This document shows, piece after piece, positions 16,010 through 23,823 of a DNA stretch of 44,914 bases. Made by a program: the position numbers and the translations under genes. This DNA comes from a virus. The notes beneath the pieces are model-generated. The model was not told the DNA's origin. It saw nothing but the letters and a program-made list of their open reading frames with translations, and made no database searches. The stretch covers positions 1 to 44,914 of IMG/VR virus record IMGVR_UViG_3300034106_006094; one strand, written 5' to 3'. Each line of letters begins with the position of its first letter. The stretch's first letter is position 1.

Positions 16010-16759
16010 ATGCCGATCCACGAAGTCACCCTCGCCGACGTCTACCGCCTCGACTTCGGGAGGCGAACCGACGACGCCGCGACGTGGGCCGCCCTTTCCG
16101 GCGCGGCCCTCGGCGGTCCCGTCCTCGACGTCTGCTGCGGCGACGGCCGGGCCACGCGCGGGCTGCTCGGCGAGCGCACGGTCTACGGCGTCGACCAGAG
16201 CGCGGCGTTCGTATCGGTCGCTCGCGACGCCGGGATCAAGGCGAGCGTCGGCGGCGCCGAGCGTGTCGCGAGCCTTCGGGCGGCCGGGCCTCGGCCGGCC
16301 CTCGTCGTCTGCGCTTACTCGTCCCTGCTCCTCCTTCCGCACGCTCGGCAGGCCGAAGCGATCGAGGCGATGGCCGAGGTCGCGCTTCCGGGCGCGCTCG
16401 TTGCCGTCGAGGCGTTCGTGCCGAAGCTGACGAGCGACCGTGTCGTCGACCAGACCGTCGCGAACCCGAATGATCCGACCGACCACCGATGGGTCCGGCG
16501 CACGACCTACGAGGTCGACACGGCGTCGAGGACGACTCGGATCGCGCGCCTCTACGGGCCGGACCCTGAGAAGTGGACGATGCAGTTGAGCGAGGTCGTC
16601 TACTGGCGCGACCCGGACGAGATCGCGCTGCTGTTCCGCCGGGCGGGGCTCGTGTCGGTCGATCACTCGACGACGACCGTCCTCGTCCTCGATTCGCTCG
16701 GACGGCGAAGCGTCGTTCCCGTCGCACCGGGCATGGCCCTGACCGTGGGCCGGCGGTGA
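16010..16759 (+). CDS. Class I SAM-dependent methyltransferase
   Basis: 249 residues, start with GGAG eight bases upstream. Methyltransferase motif I VLDVCCGDGRATRGL (about 43-57), GVDQSAAFV, ALVVCAYSSLLLLPHARQ, and ALPGALVAVEAFVPK. The C-terminal third (TYEVDTASRTTRIARLYGP, VVYWRDPDEIALLFRRAGL) resembles small-molecule and sugar methyltransferases. Substrate unknown; context suggests a glycan. The next gene starts on its stop codon (GTGA), so it is coupled to a glycerophosphotransferase-like enzyme. Confidence 0.8.
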   Translation: MPIHEVTLADVYRLDFGRRTDDAATWAALSGAALGGPVLDVCCGDGRATRGLLGERTVYGVDQSAAFVSVARDAGIKASVGGAERVASLRAAGPRPALVVCAYSSLLLLPHARQAEAIEAMAEVALPGALVAVEAFVPKLTSDRVVDQTVANPNDPTDHRWVRRTTYEVDTASRTTRIARLYGPDPEKWTMQLSEVVYWRDPDEIALLFRRAGLVSVDHSTTTVLVLDSLGRRSVVPVAPGMALTVGRR

Positions 16760-17832
16760 AGTTCGTCGCGTTCTCTGGCCTGCCGTTCCACCGGTGGTGC
16801 CTCGCCGACGCGATCGCGGCGGCGAGGCGGGCGGGTCACGAGGTCGTCGAGGTCGGCCACGAGCCGCGCAACCATCACGATTGGTGGACGGGCTCGTTCA
16901 ACGCGAAGGAGGCGATCCGCGCGGCCTCGGTCGGCGCCGACTACCTCCTCGCCGCCGACTACCCGTTCGCTCCGCTTCGCGTCCTGCTCCCGTCGTCGAC
17001 TGAGATCGTGTCGTTGAGGCACTCGCTCGCGTCGAGGGGGAACACCTACGAGCCGGAGCAGTTCGACGCCGACCACATCGCGGCGTTCTCCGAGTTCGAT
17101 GTCGGCCGGCTCGCGTCCGCGTGGGGGCGGCTTCCGAAGCGCAGGCCGATCCAGTTTGCGACGGCGGGGTGCCCGTGGGCTGCGCCCGTCCTCTCGCCCG
17201 ACCGTGCCGGGGCGCGCGCCGCCCTGCTCGACCGGGTCGGCCTCCGGCACGACGACTCGCGCCCGGTGGTCGCCGTCGCGACGACGTGGAACCCGTGGAC
17301 GTCGCTCGATGCTGTGCGCGAGTTGGCGGCCGACCGTGAGCGGATCGTGATCTGGCGTCCGCATTGGGCGGCGGCGTGGCGCCGACCAGGGGAACTCGAC
17401 GAGGTTCGGTCGTTCGGCGCGTTCGTCGACGATCCGCTCGAACACCCGTCGGCCCTGCTGCTCGGGTCGGACGTCCTCGTCGGCGACGTTTCCGGGATCG
17501 TCCTGCTCGCGACGCTGGTACGCGGCCCGAACGACCCGACCGTGATCGGTCCGCTCGGCGGTCTGCCGGTCGTGATGATCGACCCGGACCCGTCGGCGTT
17601 GCTCGACTCCGGGCAACTCGACCCAACCGGGCCGGAGTGGGAGTTCAGAGATCGAATCGGTCCGCGGTTGCCGCCGAGGCGGGCGCCCGGCGAGGTCGTC
17701 GAAGCCGTCTCCCGCCTGCTCGCGAACGACGACGAGTGGCGAGGATCGCGCGCAGGGGTCGGCGAGGCGATGTCGGCGCCCTACACGACGCCGGACAGTC
17801 CCGAGCGGTTGATCGAGGCGTTGACGCGATAG
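16756..17832 (+). CDS. CDP-glycerol glycerophosphotransferase-like GT-B enzyme
   Basis: 358 residues, GTG overlapping the previous stop. Two Rossmann-like halves: an N-terminal one (VKFVAFSGLPFHRWCLADAI, YLLAADYP) and a C-terminal one (PVVAVATTWNPW, RIVIWRPHW, LLLGSDVLVGDVSGIVLLA). The last segment matches the DVLVTDYSS motif of TagB/TagF-like enzymes, which add glycerol phosphate or related groups to glycans. The weakly conserved N-terminal half leaves room for another GT-B transferase. No membrane anchor. Confidence 0.65.
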   Translation: MKFVAFSGLPFHRWCLADAIAAARRAGHEVVEVGHEPRNHHDWWTGSFNAKEAIRAASVGADYLLAADYPFAPLRVLLPSSTEIVSLRHSLASRGNTYEPEQFDADHIAAFSEFDVGRLASAWGRLPKRRPIQFATAGCPWAAPVLSPDRAGARAALLDRVGLRHDDSRPVVAVATTWNPWTSLDAVRELAADRERIVIWRPHWAAAWRRPGELDEVRSFGAFVDDPLEHPSALLLGSDVLVGDVSGIVLLATLVRGPNDPTVIGPLGGLPVVMIDPDPSALLDSGQLDPTGPEWEFRDRIGPRLPPRRAPGEVVEAVSRLLANDDEWRGSRAGVGEAMSAPYTTPDSPERLIEALTR

Positions 17833-17835
17833 GCT
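17830..17835 (+). promoter_or_regulatory. -10 box TAGGCT overlapping a stop codon
   Basis: The TAG stop of the preceding gene is the first half of TAGGCT, which lies six bases before the ATG at 17842. Leaderless type. Confidence 0.5.
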
Positions 17836-17841
17836 CTCGGC

Positions 17842-18630
17842 ATGACCACCGAACTCGACTATTGGAACGCCCGCGCCACGACCTACGACGGGAACGGCTG
17901 GACGACCAGGGCGGACCTGTTGAAGTGGTCCGCCGACCACGCGGCCCGGCTGCTCCGCGAGTCGCCCGGCTTCGCCGACGCCTCGACGAAGGGTCGGACG
18001 CTGGAGGTCGGGTGCGGCACCGGGACGTTCACGGAGGCGCTTGCCGAGCGGTGGCTCGCCGTCGACGCGGTCGACCTCTCGCCCACGATGGTCGAACTTG
18101 CGAAGGCGCGGCTCGGGCGCCGGCCGGCGTTGACCGTCTCGGCCGTCGCCGACCCGTTCTCGCTACCGGACGGGAAGTTCGCCGGCGTCGTGTCTCGGAT
18201 GGTCCTGCACCACGCGCCGGACTCGCCGCTGCAAACGATTGAGCGATGGCGGTCCCGCTGCGCTCCGGGGACCGCCGTCGTGATCGTCGAGGGTCCGCCG
18301 CAGTCATCGCACCACCGGCACTCTGCGTGGGGGCTCTACGTCGACGCGATGCGCGCGAAGGAGCCGGGCCGGTTCACGTTCCACTCGGCTGCGGTCGCCG
18401 ACTGGCTGTTCGAGGCCGGCTGCGAGGACGTCCGAGTCGTCGAGCGGTGGACGCACGGGAACTCGCTCCGGGCGTGGCTCTCGGGCTCTGGCATCGAGGG
18501 GCCGGAGGCCGAGGCGATTCTCGACCTGCACCGACTGGCACCGGAGGGCGCGCGCCGGCTCTGTCGGATCGAGGAGGTCGGCGGCGACGTCGTGATGTCT
18601 TGGCGGCACATGGTCGCCGCCGGCTGGTAG
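17842..18630 (+). CDS. Class I SAM-dependent methyltransferase
   Basis: 262 residues. N-terminal WNARATTYD is typical of UbiE/Methyltransf_11 proteins. Motif I TLEVGCGTGTFTEAL (about 53-67), acidic loop AVDLSPTMVELAK, ADPFSLPDGKFAGVVSRMVLHH (post-I), CAPGTAVVIVEGPP. The C-terminal 100 residues form a helical lid (WLFEAGCEDVRVVERW). Small-molecule substrate likely; sugar O-methylation is an inference from neighbours. Ends two bases from a convergent minus-strand gene. Confidence 0.82.
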   Translation: MTTELDYWNARATTYDGNGWTTRADLLKWSADHAARLLRESPGFADASTKGRTLEVGCGTGTFTEALAERWLAVDAVDLSPTMVELAKARLGRRPALTVSAVADPFSLPDGKFAGVVSRMVLHHAPDSPLQTIERWRSRCAPGTAVVIVEGPPQSSHHRHSAWGLYVDAMRAKEPGRFTFHSAAVADWLFEAGCEDVRVVERWTHGNSLRAWLSGSGIEGPEAEAILDLHRLAPEGARRLCRIEEVGGDVVMSWRHMVAAGW

Positions 18631-18631
18631 C

Positions 18632-18838
18632 CTACGCCTCGAACGGGAACCCCGCGGCGGCCCACGCCTTCCGGGCGGCGATGCGGGCCGCCTCGAACGG
18701 CCGTATTTCGGCGTATTCGGCATGCCCCCAGCCGTCGCCGCGGGCGTTGATCTCGGCGCGCTTGTGCTCGTCCTCCGCGTCGGCGCGTAGGAAGGCGAGG
18801 GCGAGCGGGTGGACGGCGGCGGGGGCGGCTGCGTTCAT
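18632..18838 (-). CDS. Unknown small protein behind cassette C
   Basis: 68 residues, ATG after GGAGAAGAAG. Not recognised. Mostly helical and charged (LALAFLRADAEDEHKRAEINARG; ARIAARKAWAAAG) with an aromatic C-terminus (FPFEA). No signal peptide. It fills the gap between two late + strand genes exactly, ending at the stop of the convergent methyltransferase gene. Confidence 0.65.
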   Translation of the reverse strand: MNAAAPAAVHPLALAFLRADAEDEHKRAEINARGDGWGHAEYAEIRPFEAARIAARKAWAAAGFPFEA

Positions 18839-18942
18839 CTTCTTCTCCGTGCGGGGCTGTTTGTTCGCTCCCCGCCCCAATCATGTAACCGACTATCGGT
18901 TACCGTAAAGGCTCACGAGCGAAGATTCCCGAAAAAAGTTCG
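18839..18942 (-). promoter_or_regulatory. Regulatory cassette copy C
   Basis: Perfect palindrome TAACCGA-CTA-TCGGTTA at 18886-18902, 47 bases from the start at 18838. Second box at 18921-18942, exactly 18 bases away (GAAGATTCCCG then AAAAAAGTTCG). The leader hairpin is GCGGGG...CCCCGC, one pair longer than in the other copies with both sides changed together. Minus-strand -10 candidate TACATG. Confidence 0.75.
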
Positions 18943-18953
18943 GCGCGTCGTGC

Positions 18954-18959
18954 TACCGG
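18954..18959 (+). promoter_or_regulatory. Extended -10 box TGC-TACCGG, leaderless type
   Basis: CGTGCTACCGG ends six bases before the ATG at 18966, directly downstream of cassette C on the + strand. Confidence 0.45.
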
Positions 18960-18965
18960 TCGCCC

Positions 18966-19733
18966 ATGCTGTTCGGCTCCCTGCTCCTTCTCGGCGACTC
19001 GCTCACCTTCGGCGCCCGCGCCGACGTCGGAGGCCACGCCGGCCTCGGCTACCCGGAGCACCTCGCTTCGATCCTGACCGGCTCGACCGGCGAGGAGTGG
19101 TCGCCGCTGAACCGCGGGATCAGCGGGCAGACGATCCGCCAGATCGCCGACCGTGCGCCCGGAGCGTTCCGCGAGCTTCTCGCCTACGCCGGCCCTCGCT
19201 GGGCGGTCGTGCTCGCCGGCACGAACGACGCGAAGCATCCGGGCGCGCCGCTCGACGAGTGGGAACTCCTGCTGCGGCAGGTCGTCGCGTGGGGGCGCCG
19301 GGCATCCGTCCCGCTCGCCTTGTGTACCTTCCCGCCGATCCGAGGCGAAGCGATGCCCGCCTTCGGCCCGAACGCGCAGGCGTGGGCCGACGCGGCCTCC
19401 GCGCGCGTCCGCGCCCTTGCCGCCGAACTCGACGGCAACCCGGCGCCGGTGGTGCTCGTCGAACTCGCCGACATGCCCGACTCGCTGCTCTGCGACGGCG
19501 TCCACCTCTCGCCGGTCGGCTACCGTGCGCTCGCCCTCCGGGTCGCTGACGCGCTCCGGTTCCTGCCTGCGCGCCCGTGGCCGCAGATCATCGCCGAGGC
19601 CGAGGGCTGGTTCGAGACGGCCGAGGGCTCGCGGGTTCCGCGCGCCACCGTCGCCGCCGAGGTCTGCTCGACCGACGCACCGAAGGCGAAGCGCACCCGC
19701 AAGGCGAAGGGCGGCGAGGCCGTCGGGCTGTGA
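18966..19733 (+). CDS. SGNH/GDSL-family hydrolase
   Basis: 255 residues. Block I LLLLGDSLTFGA (nucleophile Ser12), block II-like RGISGQTI, block III AGTND (Gly85-Asp88) and block V DGVHLS (Asp177, His180). These give the full catalytic set of SGNH esterases, which remove or transfer acetyl groups on carbohydrates. No signal peptide, so it acts in the cytosol or on virions. C-terminal 50 residues are Lys-rich (APKAKRTRKAKGG). Leaderless-type start. The next gene starts on its stop codon (GTGA). Confidence 0.88.
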   Translation: MLFGSLLLLGDSLTFGARADVGGHAGLGYPEHLASILTGSTGEEWSPLNRGISGQTIRQIADRAPGAFRELLAYAGPRWAVVLAGTNDAKHPGAPLDEWELLLRQVVAWGRRASVPLALCTFPPIRGEAMPAFGPNAQAWADAASARVRALAAELDGNPAPVVLVELADMPDSLLCDGVHLSPVGYRALALRVADALRFLPARPWPQIIAEAEGWFETAEGSRVPRATVAAEVCSTDAPKAKRTRKAKGGEAVGL

Positions 19734-20743
19734 GCCGTCCGCGGTCGAGGGTTCGGATCGTCGTGTTCGACGGGCTGGATTGGGAGTGGTGCTCGACGCA
19801 CCGCGAGGACTGCGACGACCTGTGGAGGATCGCCGCCGACGGCTGCTCGGCCCCCCTCCGGGCGTGCGACGTGCCGGTGACGCCGACGGCGGTCGGCGCC
19901 CTGCTCGCCGGCCGGGAGGTCGACCTCGGCTGGTCGGGCGACCACTACACCTCGTCGCAGGAGTTGATCCGCACCCGCCCTTGGGTCCACGATCTCGCCC
20001 GGCAGGGGTTGACCGTCGGGCTCGTGAACGTGCCGCTGACGTGGCCCGCGTTCCCCTTGCCGCGAGGCTCGTGGGTAGTGTCGGGGTTCCCGGTCGACCC
20101 GATCGCCAAGGTCGACCCTCGCCGCCCGTGGTTCTCGCCGCGGGGGCTCGACGTGCTCGGCTACCCGATCGACGCGGTCGTCTGCGACCACGGGCCGGGC
20201 GGAACGAAGGACGTCGCCGGCCTGTCGCGTGCCGAGGTTGAGATCGAGCGATGGCTGCGCGGCTCGGCGCCGCCGGCCGACGTCGAGGTCGTCTGGTTCC
20301 GGTCGACCGACGGCGCCGGGCATCACCTGTGGGGGTCGGACGGCTACCGGCTTGCGGTCCGCGACGCGCTCGCCCTGCTGCCCCGGCTCCGCGACGGCAC
20401 CGAGAACCTCGTCGTGATGTCCGACCACGGGTTCGACGCGCTGACCGCGCCTCGCTGCTCGACCTACCGCGCGACGAACCACGGGCCGCCCTCGCTGGCC
20501 GCCGGGCTGGTCGGCGGTCACGCGATGGAGGGCGTCCTCGTTGCGGCCGGGGACGACATCCACGCGCGCGGCCTGCTCCCCGAGCAACGGCTCGTCGAGG
20601 TCGCTGGCGGGCTCTACGACCTGCTCCGCTTGCCGCCGCCCGTGGGCATGATCTCGAAGGGGCCGGCGTGGGCGCAGCCGGTGTCGGGCGACGGCGACGA
20701 CCTCGTCAGGCGCCGCCTGCGTGAACTCGGTTACCTCGGATAG
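19730..20743 (+). CDS. Alkaline-phosphatase-superfamily phosphodiesterase-like enzyme
   Basis: 337 residues, GTG start overlapping the esterase stop. N-terminal RIVVFDGLDWEW gives the first metal Asp; TPTAVGALLAGRE holds a Thr at the nucleophile place; WFRSTDGAGHHLWG, VVMSDHGFDAL and NHGPPS supply the later Asp/His ligands. This is the layout of type I phosphodiesterase/nucleotide pyrophosphatase and phosphoglycerol transferase relatives. Cytosolic by prediction. In this cassette it may add or remove a phospho-substituent on a sugar or process a nucleotide-sugar; not shown by sequence. Confidence 0.78.
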   Translation: MSRPRSRVRIVVFDGLDWEWCSTHREDCDDLWRIAADGCSAPLRACDVPVTPTAVGALLAGREVDLGWSGDHYTSSQELIRTRPWVHDLARQGLTVGLVNVPLTWPAFPLPRGSWVVSGFPVDPIAKVDPRRPWFSPRGLDVLGYPIDAVVCDHGPGGTKDVAGLSRAEVEIERWLRGSAPPADVEVVWFRSTDGAGHHLWGSDGYRLAVRDALALLPRLRDGTENLVVMSDHGFDALTAPRCSTYRATNHGPPSLAAGLVGGHAMEGVLVAAGDDIHARGLLPEQRLVEVAGGLYDLLRLPPPVGMISKGPAWAQPVSGDGDDLVRRRLRELGYLG

Positions 20744-20746
20744 ACC

Positions 20747-21256
20747 ATGAACCCGAACGCGAACCTGACCGTTTTCCCCGATCCGAGCGTCTACCCAAAC
20801 GACGGCCCGACGGCCGCCAACCCGAAGCGCGTCGTTGAGATCGGCGAGCCGGGCCGGGCCGATGAACTCCGCGAGGCCCTGCGCGCCCTCGCCCTGATGC
20901 CGCGGGCGAAGGACCACGAGCAGCGGGTCGTGATCGTGTCCACCGAGCACCGGGCGTTCGCGGTCCTCGCCGGCGAGAACTGGCAACTCGCGGCCACCGC
21001 GCTCGCCGAGGCCGGGATCGTGGCGCTGACCGACGTCGAGGCGCGCCGCGTTGGGTTCGTGCCCGCCGGGCGCGACGAGTACCTGCGCCTCGAACGCGAC
21101 GGCCTGCTCGTCGCTGACATCCGGCGCGACAGCATCCGGGCCGCCGGCGAAGGGCTGAACGGGCCGCACCGCTTCGGCCGCACCGACGACCCGTCGGTCG
21201 TGCCCGCAAAGACGCTTCGGCGCCGCGCGCGCATGGCTGCGAGGGCCGGCCGGTGA
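20747..21256 (+). CDS. Unknown protein
   Basis: 169 residues, ATG three bases after the previous stop. Not recognised. N-terminal 45 residues are Pro/Asn-rich (MNPNANLTVFPDPSVYPNDG). The middle is alpha/beta (QRVVIVSTEHRAFAVLAGENWQ, LAATALAEAGIVALTDVEARRVGF). The C-terminus is basic (KTLRRRARMAARAGR). Its coupling to a glycosyltransferase (GTGA overlap) suggests an accessory role in the same pathway or a small structural protein. Confidence 0.65.
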   Translation: MNPNANLTVFPDPSVYPNDGPTAANPKRVVEIGEPGRADELREALRALALMPRAKDHEQRVVIVSTEHRAFAVLAGENWQLAATALAEAGIVALTDVEARRVGFVPAGRDEYLRLERDGLLVADIRRDSIRAAGEGLNGPHRFGRTDDPSVVPAKTLRRRARMAARAGR

Positions 21257-22269
21257 CGGAGCAGCGCGAGTTCGGCGCGCCGTTCGGTTCGATCTGGAAC
21301 CCCGCCAAGGCCGACCCGACCGGGTACACGCCGCCGGACCGCTCCCGCCCTGCGCTCGCCGACCTTCCGTCGGACGGCCGTCCGGCCGTGACCGTGCTCG
21401 GTACGATCCGCAACGAGCGGAAGGCGCTCGCTCGCTCCCTGTCGATCTGGCTCCAACAGGCGCGGCCGACGTGGCTCACGGTCGAATACTTGATCTGCGA
21501 CGACGGCTCCGACGACGGCGTCGAGGACATGATCGAGCCGCTGATCGACGCCGGGGCTCCGATTCGCTACACCCGCTGGCGCGACGGCGGCGACCCGACC
21601 GACCGGTCCTGCACCGTGATCTTCAACGCTGCGCTTCGACTTGTCGACTCGCCGCTCGTGCTCGCGCAGTGGTTCGACCGGGTGCCCGGCTCCTTCGGCC
21701 ACCTCGCCGCCCTCGTCGCGCCGCACCGCAAGCGGGCCGGGATCGTGACGTCGGCCACCTCGCGGCACATCGGCTCGTCGTCGAGCGTGACGAACATGCC
21801 GCCGGAGCAACTCGACGCGCTGCTCGGCCTCGTCTCGTGGCGCGAGCGGCCGGAGCAACTCGATCTCGTGGCCGGTCAGATCGGAGCCCACTGCGTTCCG
21901 GGACAGGCGACCGAGTCGTCGGGGCTCTGCATCGCCCGGTCGGAACTCGTCGCCCTCGGCGGCTGGGACGAGCGGTATGGGGCGCTCCGGCACGGCTACC
22001 CGAACGTCGACCTCTGGCGGCGCGTCCTCGGCTCCGGCCTCGTCGCCGTGTTCCCCGACGCGCCGACCGGGAACAACTACCACCTGAGCCACCCAGCCGG
22101 GCGGCGAGAGGGGAAGGACACGAGCTTGCTCGCCGACGTCACGCTCGCGCGGAACCCCGGCGGCTGGTCGCTGCCGGGTCCGATCTTCGACTCAGGCTTC
22201 GGCTCGGTCACGAAGATGGACGCGCGGCGGGTCGAGGCGATCCTCGCCGCCGAGTGCCTCGCCCGCTGA
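21253..22269 (+). CDS. GT2-family glycosyltransferase
   Basis: 338 residues from GTG on the previous stop. GT-A fold: VTVLGTIRNERKALARSL, YLICDDGSDDGVEDM, VIFNAALRLVDSPLVLAQWFDR (in place of the usual DxD), SSGLCIARSELVALGGWDERYG and YPNVDLWRRVLGSG. The donor is unknown. The canonical DxD is replaced by QWFDR, so metal binding may differ. No membrane segment. Ends five bases from a convergent minus-strand gene. Last gene of the main carbohydrate cassette. Confidence 0.8.
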   Translation: MTEQREFGAPFGSIWNPAKADPTGYTPPDRSRPALADLPSDGRPAVTVLGTIRNERKALARSLSIWLQQARPTWLTVEYLICDDGSDDGVEDMIEPLIDAGAPIRYTRWRDGGDPTDRSCTVIFNAALRLVDSPLVLAQWFDRVPGSFGHLAALVAPHRKRAGIVTSATSRHIGSSSSVTNMPPEQLDALLGLVSWRERPEQLDLVAGQIGAHCVPGQATESSGLCIARSELVALGGWDERYGALRHGYPNVDLWRRVLGSGLVAVFPDAPTGNNYHLSHPAGRREGKDTSLLADVTLARNPGGWSLPGPIFDSGFGSVTKMDARRVEAILAAECLAR

Positions 22270-22273
22270 CCGG

Positions 22274-22654
22274 CTAACCGTCGAGTCGCATCGCGAGATC
22301 GACCACTTTGCGGCGGGCCGAGATCGACTTCGTGCCGCGGAGCACCGCGAGCGTTTCGCGGTGTTCGTCGGTCACGACTGCCGGGGCGATCGCGGCGAAG
22401 CACCAGTCGAGCAGCGCGTTCTCGGCGGCGGCGAGGACGGCGCGCGCTTCGTTCTGCAGGGTGCAGAGGCGCTGCGCGTTCGCGGCGCGCGCGGGGTTCT
22501 CGGCCGACCACGCCGCGTAGAACGCCTTGAAGTCCTCTGGCTCGCCAGCGGCTTCGAAGTCGACGTCGAACGCCGCGTCCGACTTGTTGTATTCGGCCGT
22601 GACGGCTTCGAGCTGAGCGACGGCGACGAGGTAGGCGAGCTTGATCGGGTTCAT
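22274..22654 (-). CDS. Unknown helical protein behind cassette D
   Basis: 126 residues, ATG after GAGAACAAG. Not recognised. Nearly all helix, acidic in the middle (KSDAAFDVDFEAAGEPEDFKA) and basic at the end (SISARRKVVDLAMRLDG). Repeated Ala-rich heptads (AVAQLEAVTAEYNK; QNEARAVLAAAENALLD) suggest a coiled coil. No signal peptide or membrane segment. It sits between GT2 and the stopper gene, reading against both. Confidence 0.68.
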   Translation of the reverse strand: MNPIKLAYLVAVAQLEAVTAEYNKSDAAFDVDFEAAGEPEDFKAFYAAWSAENPARAANAQRLCTLQNEARAVLAAAENALLDWCFAAIAPAVVTDEHRETLAVLRGTKSISARRKVVDLAMRLDG

Positions 22655-22757
22655 CTTGTTCTCGGTGGTTCGGTGCGGGTTCCTCCCCGCCCAATCAGTA
22701 TAGCCGGCTAACGGTTAGACGGTAGGGCTACGGGTGAAGATTCCCGAAAATAGTTCG
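22655..22757 (-). promoter_or_regulatory. Regulatory cassette copy D
   Basis: Palindrome TAGCCGG-CTA-ACGGTTA at 22701-22717, 46 bases from the start at 22654. Second box at 22736-22757, exactly 18 bases away (GAAGATTCCCG then AAAATAGTTCG). Minus-strand promoter is the clearest of the set: CTACCG, 17 bases, TATACT, with the palindrome inside the spacer. Leader hairpin GCGGG-GAGGAA-CCCGC. Confidence 0.78.
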
Positions 22758-22782
22758 TCGGCCCGGCTGCGCGGCGGCGGGG

Positions 22783-22788
22783 TAGGAT
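22783..22788 (+). promoter_or_regulatory. -10-like box TAGGAT
   Basis: GGGGTAGGAT, 20 bases before the ATG at 22809, with GGAG in the leader. Confidence 0.4.
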
Positions 22789-22808
22789 GGCGGCGACGGA
22801 GCCGCCCC

Positions 22809-23420
22809 ATGCACATCGCCGCCCTCGCCGACCGCACGATCACGATCGCGCGCCGAACCGCCTACCTGCTCGAAGCGGTCGCCGCCGCTGCGAGCCTGAC
22901 CGTCGACCGCCAGCCGCCGCGAGCCTCGGCGATGCGCGTGACCGTCGCCGCCGGGACGACCGGCTCGGGCACGGTCACGATCACGGGCACCGTCGAGGGC
23001 GTGCCGGCGACGGCCGAGGTGCTCACGTTCACGGCGAACGGCGTGAAGGTCGGGAGCAAGCTGTTCACGGCGATCTCGGCGGTGGCGACCTCCGGGCTCG
23101 CGAACGAGGCGGCGATCCCGACCGTGGCGATCGAGGCGGTAGACCGGCAGGGCGCGCCGCAAGCGCAGGACGTGACGCGGGCCGCGAGCGTGCCGGCTCA
23201 ACTGCGGCGCACCGCCGGCCGCTGGCCGGTCCCGGCGCCCGGCTCCGAGGCCTCGCAGTCGATCGTCTACGTCGTCGACCGATCGGACGTCTGGACGCCG
23301 CGCAAGGGCGACCGCATCACCGACGACTTCACCGCCGAGGTGTCGATCGTCGAGGAGGCGCGCGAGGCCGGCGGCAACTGGTACGGCTCGCACTGGGAGC
23401 TTCGCGCGGCTCTGGTGTGA
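22809..23420 (+). CDS. Probable head-tail stopper / head-completion protein
   Basis: 203 residues from the ATG after GGAG; an upstream in-frame ATG at 22734 overlaps regulatory cassette D and is less likely. Residues 1-40 helical; 40-110 an Ig-like, Thr/Val/Gly-rich strand region (MRVTVAAGTTGSGTVTITGT); the last 60 residues (DVWTPRKGDRITDDFTAEVSIVEEA...WELRAALV) match head-closure proteins where PRxGDxI...Y.V is typical. Position before the gp10-like and tail-terminator genes supports this. Exact family uncertain. Confidence 0.62.
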   Translation: MHIAALADRTITIARRTAYLLEAVAAAASLTVDRQPPRASAMRVTVAAGTTGSGTVTITGTVEGVPATAEVLTFTANGVKVGSKLFTAISAVATSGLANEAAIPTVAIEAVDRQGAPQAQDVTRAASVPAQLRRTAGRWPVPAPGSEASQSIVYVVDRSDVWTPRKGDRITDDFTAEVSIVEEAREAGGNWYGSHWELRAALV

Positions 23421-23439
23421 CCGGCCGCGCGGCCCGCGC

Positions 23440-23823
23440 CTACTCGTCGCGAACCCCGAGCAGGGCCTTCAGCGCGACGACGTCGCCGGCGTAGCCGATC
23501 GAGAAGTGGCGCGCCGTCGTGCGGACCGGGACGCCGACGCCACGGTACTTCGTCATGTGCACGTTCTCCGTCTCCATGATCTCGACCGCGCCGACCAGCG
23601 GCTGATCGAGCGGGTCGCCCTCGTTCGACGGGACGACGTCGATCGACCAGCCGCGGAGGCGGACGATGTCCGACCGGTGCGAGCCGCTCCAGTCGTCGAC
23701 GTAGACGCCCTGCACGCCGAGGCCCTTCGCCTTGATCCGCGCCACGACGCGGGAGGCGATCTGGCTGAGCGAGTCGTCGACGATGTCGGTGTTCGGGGCG
23801 CTGATGGTCGGGTTCGTGGTCAT
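23440..23823 (-). CDS. Unknown protein behind cassette E
   Basis: 127 residues, ATG after GGAGAACAAG. Not recognised. Alpha/beta: IASRVVARIKAKGLGVQGVYVDDWSG-type N-terminal half, then strands IVRLRGWSIDVVPS, VGAVEIMETENVHMTKYRG and a closing helix (DVVALKALLGV). No membrane segment. Ends 20 bases from the convergent stopper gene. Same promoter and leader type as the other embedded minus-strand genes. Confidence 0.68.
   Translation of the reverse strand: MTTNPTISAPNTDIVDDSLSQIASRVVARIKAKGLGVQGVYVDDWSGSHRSDIVRLRGWSIDVVPSNEGDPLDQPLVGAVEIMETENVHMTKYRGVGVPVRTTARHFSIGYAGDVVALKALLGVRDE

Noticed and set aside
22734-22808. Upstream ATG (22734) as start of the stopper gene
   Set aside because: It would place coding sequence across the conserved box of cassette D; the ATG at 22809 has GGAG and starts the protein-like part.
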